From: Candidatus Moraniibacteriota bacterium
GTDB lineage: Bacteria; Patescibacteriota; Minisyncoccia; Moranbacterales; UBA1568
DNA length: 47,661 bases
Direction: 5' to 3'
NCBI GenBank assembly: GCA_016182385.1
Contig: JACPGV010000005.1
Coordinates: 1-47,661, forward strand
Shown here: positions 17,288-25,254 of the stretch, piece by piece
Numbering within the stretch: position 1 is the stretch's first letter
How the letters are laid out: each line of letters opens with the position of its first letter
Position numbers and translations under genes: made by a program
The notes under the pieces: generated by a model
What the model was told of the DNA's origin: nothing
The model's input: the letters and a program-made list of their open reading frames with translations, nothing else
The model's database searches: none

Positions 17288-17404
17288 GAAATCAATTTGA
17301 AGCAGAGATCGCGTCTCAGAGCTGGCCGATACCTCGGATGCTTGCGCAGTGCCGGATACCCTTTTTATAGACCTGAGATTGATTCGCGATGTCCGCTGGC
17401 CGCC

Positions 17405-18988
17405 TTATTCGGGCGGAGCGGTTGCTTCGTAGTGCGCCGGGATAAACTCGACTTGAGCTTCCCGGGCATCGGCATCTTGTTTACGGATCTCCGTACCGAG
17501 CTCGACGCGAACGAACGCGCCGATGGTCGTAAGGTTAAGGTCTCCGTGCGAGAGAGGCTGGTTGGCGCGGCTTACACCGATCGGGACCGCGAGCTGCGGA
17601 CCGAACATCAACCATTCCTTATAGCGGAATTCGGGGATGAGCCGGAACCAATTCTGCTTGTCCCAGTTCGTGTGCTGCACTCCCGCGATCCACCGGAGCC
17701 GCCAGGCATCGTCGTCCGTGAGCTTGTGCTCGTAGACGCCGTACACACCGATGCTTCCGCGATCCTGAATCTCTTGCCCGGACCACGATGATTTTGCCGA
17801 CTGGTTCACGCCCTTCCAGTATTCCGCCACGACACCCAAGAGATCGTCTCCGTGGCGTTCGTAGTAGGAACCGTAGAGGCCGATTTTCTGGCCCTTCTGG
17901 TTGACCCAGTACCCCTCGCTGTTATGGCCCTTCATACGATCAAGAAGCCAGCGACCTTTCACCTCGAACGTGGATTTGAACCCGCGCTCATTAATGAAAT
18001 TCCGCTGGAAACCGTACTGGAGACCAATGCCGTACTCTTTGTTCCGGTACGACGACATCAGCGATTCGCCGGCGCCGCCCATCGCGTAGAAGCCCGGTCC
18101 GTGTTGCCACTCGCCGTGTTTGAACACGTGGCAGATGCCTTCGCCGTATGCCCACCGGCCGCGATAGATGCGGTTTGTGTAGACACCGGCCCCGGCCTGC
18201 AATTCGCACGGGATGACATCGCCCTCGACGGCGTGCACGGGCAAGACTTCCGTCTCTTCCGGCTCCGCTTCGGACACGACTTCTTGCGCGGGCGTGGGCA
18301 CGGGCTGGTCCTTTGGTTTCTCACTTTCTTTCGGCGCTTCTTGCGAAACGCTTTTGGAAAGCTCGATCCAGTTGCCACAGTGTGGCACCCAACCGATCTT
18401 GCGACCGTTTTTTAGGGTGTACACTGTAGCGCGGACGGTCTCACCTTTCGGCCACGCGGCGACGACGTTCTTACGAACGACGACGCTTTTCCCGTTCTTG
18501 CCGCAAAATGTCACGGCGGGGATTTTGTCCCCTTGGGAAAGCGTTGCCCACTCATAAGAATGAGTGGCGATAAGGAGACGAACTTCCGTCACCTCCTCGT
18601 CCGAAAGATGAAGAGCTTGCATCGCTTGATGAGCGATATGGGCCCGGCTTTTCTTCGGCGCGCAGGTTTTGAGCGGAGCGCCGCCGACTTTCGTCCAGCG
18701 AAATTCACCACTGCCACCGGCTATCGCGCTCTTACGAGGAGTAGTCGGCTTGGCAGAGACATTTCCGTTCTGCGCCCGCAGAACGACCGTGCGCAGGGTG
18801 TCACCCTTTTGTACGGTCATTTTTTTTAAGTTAACATCAATCACTTCTCCCGGATAAATCCGGTTACAGTTCTTGATGCCGTTTTCCTTGCACACCTGGG
18901 CCACCTGCTTCCAGGTAACCCCCGCGTCTGCTTTTTCTGGCGCAAGAAAAAGCGCCAAAAAAGCAAACAAAATAACAAAGATATTCAT
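17405..18988 (-). CDS. Exported protein with LysM-like N-terminus and beta-strand-rich C-terminus
   Basis: A 527-residue protein. The start at 18988 has AAGGAGG five bases upstream and opens with a signal peptide (MNIFVILFAFLALFLAPEKADA). Residues 24-55 (TWKQVAQVCKENGIKNCNRI, then YPGEVIDV) look like a LysM motif and MTVQKGDTLRTVV resembles a second one; a WVPHCGNWIEL segment and a Pro/Glu linker (about 210-250) follow. The last 270 residues have alternating aromatic strands (GLQYGFQRNFINERGF, SIGVYGVYEHKLT, LRWIAGVQHTNW) and suggest a beta-barrel or beta-propeller. Similar C-termini occur in outer-membrane proteins of diderms, which is odd for this lineage. Strongly GC-rich; probably a highly expressed surface protein. 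Confidence 0.75.
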   Translation of the reverse strand: MNIFVILFAFLALFLAPEKADAGVTWKQVAQVCKENGIKNCNRIYPGEVIDVNLKKMTVQKGDTLRTVVLRAQNGNVSAKPTTPRKSAIAGGSGEFRWTKVGGAPLKTCAPKKSRAHIAHQAMQALHLSDEEVTEVRLLIATHSYEWATLSQGDKIPAVTFCGKNGKSVVVRKNVVAAWPKGETVRATVYTLKNGRKIGWVPHCGNWIELSKSVSQEAPKESEKPKDQPVPTPAQEVVSEAEPEETEVLPVHAVEGDVIPCELQAGAGVYTNRIYRGRWAYGEGICHVFKHGEWQHGPGFYAMGGAGESLMSSYRNKEYGIGLQYGFQRNFINERGFKSTFEVKGRWLLDRMKGHNSEGYWVNQKGQKIGLYGSYYERHGDDLLGVVAEYWKGVNQSAKSSWSGQEIQDRGSIGVYGVYEHKLTDDDAWRLRWIAGVQHTNWDKQNWFRLIPEFRYKEWLMFGPQLAVPIGVSRANQPLSHGDLNLTTIGAFVRVELGTEIRKQDADAREAQVEFIPAHYEATAPPE

Positions 18989-19152
18989 GACTGCCTCCTT
19001 CGAAGAGAAATTCCGTTGAATTGAAAAAACTTCTATTCCAAGGTCGGCCGCCGAAGCAACCGAGCCTCGGAAAAATCCAAGACCGGAGCTGCTTCATAGA
19101 ATGAGCCTCCTTACAAATGATGCCGAAATTGAAAAGAACTTCGAATCGGACA

Positions 19153-19189
19153 TCTCGACCGTTTCGGAGATTTCCGAAACGGAACGAGA
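19153..19189. repeat. Long inverted repeat between Wzz-like and LysM genes
   Basis: The arms CCGTTTCGG (19159-19167) and CCGAAACGG (19174-19182) are perfect; after a small bulge the stem continues with TCTCG (19153-19157) and CGAGA (19185-19189). No T-run follows on the minus strand. It lies just after the stop of the Wzz-like gene and in the leader of the LysM gene, so it may be a rho-type or processing hairpin, or a regulator site. Confidence 0.6.
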
Positions 19190-19200
19190 GGTTCGTTTCT

Positions 19201-19836
19201 TTATTGAGTCATATCAAAACGAAACTCCTCTTTCATCAATTGCCATGTTGCGTTGATAAACATCCCGCACATGATGCCAAAAACAAAGAGAGCAAAAAAT
19301 GTAAACATCGATGGGTTTTTTTCAATAATGGGACCGGAAAGCAAACGCACGTTTACTTTTTCATCACCGTTCCCAAATAGCTCACCGCTTTTTGTGCTTA
19401 GCACCTCAATCGTAGCACTTGCCACTTTAGAAACTTCACGCTCACTAGAACCGGCAAATGACACTCTTATAAATCCAAGTTCTCCATTTTTTTTCACATC
19501 AAGCATGTGCGACCATTCTTCCAAACGATCTTTCTTATCGCGTGGTAAAAAATCATTATGTACGCGACCAGTATTCACAACAGCCTCGATAAAACTCTCA
19601 CTATAAATTACTTCACTCAACACGCGGCTCATATATTCAGCGGAACGTGTTGCCGTATAATAATCTTGCCCCTGCTGAGACGATGACACCATAAAATCAG
19701 CACTTGCCTTGAAACGTTCTTGTACAAAAAAAACAGACGCGATACCTAAAAACGCGATAATTAACCCCAAAAGAAATCCTCGCGAAAGGCTTTCCTTAAC
19801 AATAAACATCGCGCTTTTTTTGACTACAAAATTCAT
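19201..19836 (-). CDS. Short Wzz-like chain-length determinant
   Basis: A 211-residue protein with two transmembrane helices (about 19-40 and 178-198) bracketing an extracytoplasmic domain, the layout of Wzz proteins. The region after helix 1 (ERFKASADFMVSSSQQGQDY) and the segment ATIEVLSTKSGELFGNGDEK followed by VNVRLLSGP correspond to the same parts of the longer Wzz-like protein at 7276-8364, including the R-[VL]-[IL]-[DS]-GP motif before helix 2. It lacks the long cytoplasmic tail and any kinase. It stands alone between exported-protein genes, with a strong promoter and no polysaccharide gene directly beside it. Confidence 0.75.
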   Translation of the reverse strand: MNFVVKKSAMFIVKESLSRGFLLGLIIAFLGIASVFFVQERFKASADFMVSSSQQGQDYYTATRSAEYMSRVLSEVIYSESFIEAVVNTGRVHNDFLPRDKKDRLEEWSHMLDVKKNGELGFIRVSFAGSSEREVSKVASATIEVLSTKSGELFGNGDEKVNVRLLSGPIIEKNPSMFTFFALFVFGIMCGMFINATWQLMKEEFRFDMTQ

Positions 19837-19878
19837 ACCGTTTTCACGTAACGAATTACAAATTCAAGAAAACATATC

Positions 19879-19907
19879 ATTGTACCAAAAAAACAATAAT
19901 TTGTCAA
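19879..19907 (-). promoter_or_regulatory. Promoter of the short Wzz-like gene
   Basis: On the minus strand TTGACA (19902-19907), 17 bases, TACAAT (19879-19884) preceded by TGG, i.e. an extended -10. It lies about 43 bases upstream of the ATG. Confidence 0.8.
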
Positions 19908-19931
19908 TCCCAAAAATCTTATTTTTTACCT

Positions 19932-19978
19932 AAAAAACAAAATCCCCGAACATGCTTTATTCAAGCCTTTTCGGGGAT
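19932..19978 (-). terminator. Intrinsic terminator of the DUF5648-like gene
   Basis: The arms ATCCCCGAA (19942-19950) and TTCGGGGAT (19970-19978) form a stem followed on the minus strand by TTTGTTTTTT. It lies 12 bases after the stop at 19991. Confidence 0.85.
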
Positions 19979-19990
19979 AAATACAGGAGA

Positions 19991-20866
19991 TCAGTATTTA
20001 AGACACTGCGTCCCGTTTGGGTATTGTTGTTTTGCCGCCGGCCACCCGACTTGAACCAATTTGTCCACATTGGCCCACGAAATCTCTCCGGATTTGAGTT
20101 TCAGGTGAACCTGAACGCAGTCGTGGCTGACTGTGTTTTTTATTACGGCCACCCCATTTGTATCTGGGGCAACGCACCTCGCAGAATCATCGCCCCATCC
20201 GACATTGTCGGAATCGAGGCAAATCTTCGCCACGTCATGCAGAGAGATCTCCCTGTTCGGTGGAATAAAGCTGAGAATAAAGTCTCCAGCAAACCCCAGC
20301 GTGATAACCACTTGGTTTTGACCGACGTTCATTTGTGTCAGCCCTGCCAAGCGACTTCCGGGTGGTGGCGAAATTGCCGCGGCACCTACACAAAACTCGA
20401 TGCCGCCAACATTCCACCCACCACGGTAGAATGCATCAACCACCAACTGCTGGGTGGTAAACCGGTAACTCGTCCCCTCATAACTACGAGGGGTATTAAC
20501 GATCCATCTGACAGGTTCTGTTCCTGCCGGACAAGTGCCATTCATCGGCACGTGGGCAGTGAACACCTGCCCTTCAACTTTCCAGTTGAGATCGTTGGGA
20601 TCAAGAATCCCGCAATTTTGAGAAAAAAAATGCCCTTTTGTTATTTTGTTATAATGACGGCAAATAATCGATCCGCCATTATTAACAGGCATTGTAATAC
20701 CTGTCAAAACCCACCCGGGACCAGCGCCACCGGAATTGATGACAGCCATTTCGGCTGCATCCGAGCTCCAAAAGAAGCGGTTTGTCTGAGTATTGTAATA
20801 CTCGAACGCCTCACTCCCAAAACAAACTTGAGAGAACAAAAACAAAACGATTGTAATGAACTTCAT
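19991..20866 (-). CDS. Exported protein with DUF5648-like repeats
   Basis: ATG 20866 is chosen because AAAGGAGG lies six bases upstream and a signal peptide follows (MKFITIVLFLFSQVCFG). The 291-residue product then shows EYYNTQTNRFFWSSDAAEMA with GPGWVLTGITMPV, later CRHYNKITKGHFFSQN with WKVEGQVFTA, and a third unit near GWNVGGIEFCV. This Y-N-x-x-T-x-x-[HR]-F-[FW] ... W-x-x-x-G pattern is that of DUF5648 repeats, found in secreted proteins of unknown, perhaps carbohydrate-binding, function. Eleven further codons are open upstream but include the ribosome-binding site. GC-rich, monocistronic, with promoter and terminator of its own. Confidence 0.75.
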   Translation of the reverse strand: MKFITIVLFLFSQVCFGSEAFEYYNTQTNRFFWSSDAAEMAVINSGGAGPGWVLTGITMPVNNGGSIICRHYNKITKGHFFSQNCGILDPNDLNWKVEGQVFTAHVPMNGTCPAGTEPVRWIVNTPRSYEGTSYRFTTQQLVVDAFYRGGWNVGGIEFCVGAAAISPPPGSRLAGLTQMNVGQNQVVITLGFAGDFILSFIPPNREISLHDVAKICLDSDNVGWGDDSARCVAPDTNGVAVIKNTVSHDCVQVHLKLKSGEISWANVDKLVQVGWPAAKQQYPNGTQCLKY

Positions 20867-20934
20867 GATACCCTCCTTTGGGTCATTTTTTGAAAGCAAA
20901 AACTCTCAAAAGTTCAACAAAATGTGAACATTGA

Positions 20935-20963
20935 ACTATAAAAAAACTATCTGATTTTGTCAA
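20935..20963 (-). promoter_or_regulatory. Promoter of the DUF5648-like gene
   Basis: On the minus strand TTGACA (20958-20963), 17 bases, TATAGT (20935-20940), giving a leader of about 60 bases. Confidence 0.8.
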
Positions 20964-21030
20964 GGCTTCAGGATAATCAAAATTATTTTTCCTCTCAATC
21001 ACTGAAAATGGATAGATCGAAACAAAAACC

Positions 21031-22179
21031 CTAAAAGAAATTGGCGATGCTTTGAAAGATCTTGAATTGCGAAAAATCGCGTACCGTAATAAGAAGCATC
21101 AACAATAAAAGAAGAATAAAGCCAACCTGATGGATCAGGCTCTCGACTTTGTGACTCACTGGAGAACCTTTCAGTTTTTCTATTAAAATAAAAAGGATTC
21201 TCCCTCCATCAAGCGCGGGGATAGGAAGAATATTGATGATGGCAAGATTGATCGAAAGAAGAGCCGCGAACTGAAGAAGATATGAGAAACCAAGATCGCT
21301 CATTTGTTTGGTAAGATAGACAATACCCACCGGACCAGTGACATCAATGGCCGTTTCTTGGGATGAAACAAAAATACCGACAAGCATTTTCCCAAACGCC
21401 TCAAAAATCATACTCGTTGTCCGGTACGTCGTCAAAGCACCACGCCACAAAGCCTCGTACCACGAATAGGATACTATGGCCGTTTCCGAAAACGCGATTC
21501 CTAAAGCGCCCTCGTGTGACGGGTATTCAGTGCGCGGCACACCAACAAGCGAGATATCCCGACCCAAACGGTTCACTACGACGGAAAGCTCTTTTCCTTT
21601 GTGCGCGGTAATAATCTCACTCACCTCGATAAGCGACACTACTTTTGTTCCGTTCAGAGAAACAATTTCATCGCCCAACTGAAGACCCATCGCCTTTGCA
21701 GGCGTATTGTCACGAACATCCAAAATCTGAATCTTGGCATCAGGGTACGCCGCGCGCTCTTCTTCGGTAATCGGCTGTGACAAACCAATACCAAAAACAA
21801 GAGAAAAAAGGAACCAAGCAAATACGAAATTCATAAAAACACCGGCGCCAAGTACTTTAATGCGCACCCACGGCGATTTCCCCGCGAAACTGTCAGGATC
21901 ATGATTATGGCCATCTTCACCCTTGATGCGAACAAATCCGCCAAGCGGCAACCAATTGAATGAATAGATCGTGTGACGACTTTCCACGTCTTCACCTCCC
22001 CAAACAATACGATACCGTCCCAAATCATCATCTTTCACTATCCCTATAAGACGTGGCGGAAAACCAAAACCAAACTCATCCGCTTTGATACCATTGCGAC
22101 GCGCCGTAATAAAATGTCCCAACTCATGAACAAACACGAGTAAACCGAGAACAACAAGAAAAATAATAACGGTCAGCAT
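21031..22179 (-). CDS. rseP: Site-2 zinc metalloprotease, RseP/RasP family
   Basis: An intramembrane M50 protease of 382 residues that cuts membrane-bound anti-sigma factors or leftover signal peptides. The zinc motif HELGH is at 18-22 in the first helix, a PDZ domain spans about 125-210 (DNTPAKAMGLQLGDEIVSLN), and NILPIPALDGGRILF provides the second LDG zinc ligand region. Length and order are standard. It follows frr with a 69-base gap; frr and rseP lie close together in many bacteria, usually with dxr, uppS and cdsA in between, which are missing here. Confidence 0.92.
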   Translation of the reverse strand: MLTVIIFLVVLGLLVFVHELGHFITARRNGIKADEFGFGFPPRLIGIVKDDDLGRYRIVWGGEDVESRHTIYSFNWLPLGGFVRIKGEDGHNHDPDSFAGKSPWVRIKVLGAGVFMNFVFAWFLFSLVFGIGLSQPITEEERAAYPDAKIQILDVRDNTPAKAMGLQLGDEIVSLNGTKVVSLIEVSEIITAHKGKELSVVVNRLGRDISLVGVPRTEYPSHEGALGIAFSETAIVSYSWYEALWRGALTTYRTTSMIFEAFGKMLVGIFVSSQETAIDVTGPVGIVYLTKQMSDLGFSYLLQFAALLSINLAIINILPIPALDGGRILFILIEKLKGSPVSHKVESLIHQVGFILLLLLMLLITVRDFSQFKIFQSIANFF

Positions 22180-22248
22180 ATGATTTTTTTATCACTTCTT
22201 TCAAAATACCCCCCTCACGAAACCCCGCACATATTCATCATCAAAAAA

Positions 22249-22806
22249 TCAAACTGTGAGAATTTCTTCTTCTTTCCTTTCTCTCAATGTTTCAATCTTG
22301 GTATTATATTCGTCCACTATTTTTTGCAAATCATCTTTGCCACGAAATTTTTCATCTTCCGAAATACCACCATCTTTTTCCAGCTCTTGGATATCTTTCC
22401 AAATATCTTCTCGAATCGTACGCACGACGATACGCTCCTCTTCAGCGCGTTGATTCAAGACCTTGACCAAGTCTTTTCTGCGATCTTCGGTGAGAGGTGG
22501 CAAAGTAATACGAAGGCTCTGACCATCATTGACCGGGTTCAAACCCAAATCAGACTCCCGAAGAGCCGCCTCGATCATTACCAGACTTCCCTTGTCCCAC
22601 GGCTGAATCAAAATCTGTCGCGCTTCGGGAATATTGATACTCGCAATCTGACGAAGCGGTGTCTTCGTGCCGTAATAATCAACCGAAAGATTCTCAACCA
22701 ATCCCGGATTTGCCCGGCCCGTACGAATCTTAGCGGCTTCAGAAATAAAATGTTCTACCGCATTTTCAAAATCTGTCTTTTTCTCATCAATAAGCTCTTT
22801 CACCAT
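22249..22806 (-). CDS. frr: Ribosome recycling factor
   Basis: A 185-residue protein of the usual length that splits the post-termination ribosome together with EF-G. Conserved segments are visible: KIRTGRANPGLVENLSVDYY near residue 30, LRQIASINIPEAR, and PPLTEDRRKDLVKVLNQRAE in the long three-helix bundle, ending in a Lys/Glu-rich helix. It is transcribed ahead of rseP. There is no tsf or pyrH beside it, which is unlike the common rpsB-tsf-pyrH-frr order. Confidence 0.96.
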   Translation of the reverse strand: MVKELIDEKKTDFENAVEHFISEAAKIRTGRANPGLVENLSVDYYGTKTPLRQIASINIPEARQILIQPWDKGSLVMIEAALRESDLGLNPVNDGQSLRITLPPLTEDRRKDLVKVLNQRAEEERIVVRTIREDIWKDIQELEKDGGISEDEKFRGKDDLQKIVDEYNTKIETLRERKEEEILTV

Positions 22807-22869
22807 ACATTTCCATTAATCAATGATATCTTTATAGTATCAGTATATCCGCGTTCTTTCAAACCCATG

Positions 22870-23934
22870 CTAAAACGCACGTAAGCCAAAATACAGCACA
22901 CTAGTCTCATTTGGATCGTATTCAATAACACTCACCCCACGATCAATGGTGAGCTCGGTGGTCGCCCATTTTATTCCGCCGTCAACTGATTTATAAAAGG
23001 CGCTCCCGGCGGCATACACGATTTCATTGGAATCATTCGGGTTTACAGCGATGGCTCGAATAGGATATTTTTTTGAGCTTTCGATAATATCGATAGCCTC
23101 CCAAGTTTTTCCTCCGTCACGACTGCGAAACAAACCGTTTTTTGCTCCCACGTATATCGTTCCCGTTCCAAACGGATCAGAAAACGCCGTAAGTATTCCA
23201 TCTGGTCGCACGGTAGCGGCAAGAGACTGAGGAGTAGTCATCATAACGCCAAAATCGTCCGTCCATGTTTTTCCCCCATCATAAGACGTGCGAATTCCTT
23301 TTTCAAAAACTAACAACTGCACTTTTTCCGGTACATTCTTCTCAAAAAGAATCTTCATGACCGGACCGGAGGCGGCGCCCATATTGTCCCATGTGTCACC
23401 ACCGTTCGTACTCTTGATGGTTACACCGGCGCTCGTACCGGCATACAACACTCCTTGGACCTGCGGATGCGTGCGCAAAACGGTGATTACCGTGCCTTTT
23501 CCCGGTTCCGTATACACTTCTTTCCAATTTTTTCCTCCGTCATCGGAACGATAAATCTTTGCGATGTCCTTATACACGCCGCTTGCGTATATTCGATCGG
23601 TATATTGTCTATCGATAGTCAAACCATAATTTTTAAGCGGAGGAAACTCCAGCGGCTCCCAATGTTCACCGCCATCACTTGTTTTGAATAAGCCATTTTC
23701 CATCGTTCCAATATAAATCACCTGGGCATTGAAAGGATCGATAGCCAGAGACAACACATCGGCAGAAGAAATTTTTCTTTTTTCATCAACGGTTATTTTT
23801 GGCACAAATGTTTTTCCGCCATCAAACGACTTCCAGATACTCCCCGAAACATTCCCCGTCAAAGACGTCCCGGACAGAGTACATCCCGACAAAACAATCG
23901 CCCCCATACTTATTAAAAAGATTTTTTTCCACAT
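22870..23934 (-). CDS. BNR/Asp-box repeat lipoprotein (Ycf48/sortilin-like propeller)
   Basis: A 354-residue protein with lipoprotein signal MWKKIFLISMGAIVLSGC (Cys18). At least six Asp-box motifs of the form S-x-D-G-G-x-x-W/F occur (SFDGGKTF, TSDGGEHW, SDDGGKNW, STNGGDTW, SYDGGKTW, SRDGGKTW, SVDGGIKW), spaced roughly 40-50 residues, which predicts a beta-propeller. Such propellers occur in sialidases, sortilin and Ycf48-type assembly factors; no sialidase catalytic residues are evident, so a binding or scaffolding role at the cell surface is more likely. It is separated from frr by 63 bases and shares its strand. Confidence 0.85.
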   Translation of the reverse strand: MWKKIFLISMGAIVLSGCTLSGTSLTGNVSGSIWKSFDGGKTFVPKITVDEKRKISSADVLSLAIDPFNAQVIYIGTMENGLFKTSDGGEHWEPLEFPPLKNYGLTIDRQYTDRIYASGVYKDIAKIYRSDDGGKNWKEVYTEPGKGTVITVLRTHPQVQGVLYAGTSAGVTIKSTNGGDTWDNMGAASGPVMKILFEKNVPEKVQLLVFEKGIRTSYDGGKTWTDDFGVMMTTPQSLAATVRPDGILTAFSDPFGTGTIYVGAKNGLFRSRDGGKTWEAIDIIESSKKYPIRAIAVNPNDSNEIVYAAGSAFYKSVDGGIKWATTELTIDRGVSVIEYDPNETSVLYFGLRAF

Positions 23935-24048
23935 ACTCTCAGGTATCCTTCAAGATATCCCTCCCTACGATAACACTACACCCAAAAAACGCTCCAGGCA
24001 ATCCCATCAAAAAAATTTATTTTCCCTTCTATAAAGCTAAGAATGCTT

Positions 24049-25218
24049 TTAGACACCTCCATTTCTTTCTCGATACACCGATTTCGCGGTAACTGCCAAA
24101 AGAACAATCAAAACAATAGCAGCAAAACCAATCCCCGCCCAAGGAATCCACGCGTGTCGTTCGGTTATCCTACTCTCTTCCGTGTCACATGTGTCACCAA
24201 TACCATCCGCATCAACATCTTGCTGATCACGATTGGGATTGTCCGGACAATTATCTTTCGTATTAACAATGCCATCTTCGTCAAAGTCATCGCAAACATC
24301 ACCGCGGCCATTTTTATTTATATCCTTTTGATCGATATTCGCCATGGATATACAATTATCAAAAGTGTCCGGCACTCCATCGGTGTCACTATCCGCGACA
24401 ACGTAATCGGGATTACTTACCTGTGACGTTGTATTCAACACCAAAACATCCTGCGCAAAAGCCAAATTTCCAGCCTCTTTGAGAGGCGGACTCGTCGTTC
24501 TATCTGGATTATAATAAATACGATAAGAATGATTTGGCTGAGCTAAAAATCGAATAGCATGCGTATTGGATTTGATGGCATTATCTTCAATGAGTCGCAA
24601 CTCGCTTATATAAAGCGGCTGAGCATAAGTAAAAATGATACGCCATTTATTTGATGTTGTTTGCGGAAAACGAACGTTCTGCTCACTCATCCGTGAGTTC
24701 GCGAAAATAATTTTTTCTTGATTACCTATAAAAGCGCGGACCTCCACGGAAGTGGGTAAAGCAACATTTTGTTGGAGAAAAAGAGTGAATGCGGAGGAAG
24801 TCACAGGGAAAACACTTTCTAAAATAACTTCGGCTCTTCCTTGTGTGTTTCCCGGCAAAGAAAATTCCGTATATGTTGTATCGTTTCTATCTATTATCTT
24901 CGTTATTCCCAAAGTTTCCGGGATCGCGCTCACCGTCATCGGCGTTTCATTTATGAGAGTTTCCTGTCGAAAAAAATAAGGTTCAAAAACATTTATCGTG
25001 GTATCAAGAACAGCAAAATCAAAACGATCAATAAACTCATTTGAAAACGGAATCTCAACGACTCTCGGCGTTTGTATCGAAAAAATATCCGCCTCCCGAT
25101 AATAACGATAGGCACTTACCGTCGAAGAAACAAAATCTTTTGGCGCGGCCAAAACATCCCCTGTCAGAACACAAAGAAAAAGTAAAAAAACAAGCAAAGG
25201 AAAACATTTTAATTTCAT
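24049..25218 (-). CDS. Surface protein with thrombospondin type 3 repeats and C-terminal anchor
   Basis: A 389-residue protein with a signal peptide ([24 protein letters not shown]), a beta-rich ectodomain to about residue 270, then calcium-binding thrombospondin type 3 repeats from about 276 to 345 ([56 protein letters not shown]), and a transmembrane helix at about 357-379 with a short basic tail. The Cys-paired repeats presumably form a stiff, calcium-loaded stalk holding the ectodomain away from the membrane. The ectodomain matches no family I recognise. It stands 36 bases after the DUF2339 gene, possibly in one transcript. Confidence 0.8.
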   Translation of the reverse strand: MKLKCFPLLVFLLFLCVLTGDVLAAPKDFVSSTVSAYRYYREADIFSIQTPRVVEIPFSNEFIDRFDFAVLDTTINVFEPYFFRQETLINETPMTVSAIPETLGITKIIDRNDTTYTEFSLPGNTQGRAEVILESVFPVTSSAFTLFLQQNVALPTSVEVRAFIGNQEKIIFANSRMSEQNVRFPQTTSNKWRIIFTYAQPLYISELRLIEDNAIKSNTHAIRFLAQPNHSYRIYYNPDRTTSPPLKEAGNLAFAQDVLVLNTTSQVSNPDYVVADSDTDGVPDTFDNCISMANIDQKDINKNGRGDVCDDFDEDGIVNTKDNCPDNPNRDQQDVDADGIGDTCDTEESRITERHAWIPWAGIGFAAIVLIVLLAVTAKSVYRERNGGV

Positions 25219-25254
25219 ACGTGCGCAAATATTACTACTTAGTTTATTACTTTA

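Noticed and set aside
19952-20893. A 313-codon plus-strand frame opposite the DUF5648-like gene
   Set aside because: It is antisense to a gene with signal peptide, AAGGAGG, promoter and terminator, and its product is rich in His, Arg, Asn and Pro with no recognisable domain.
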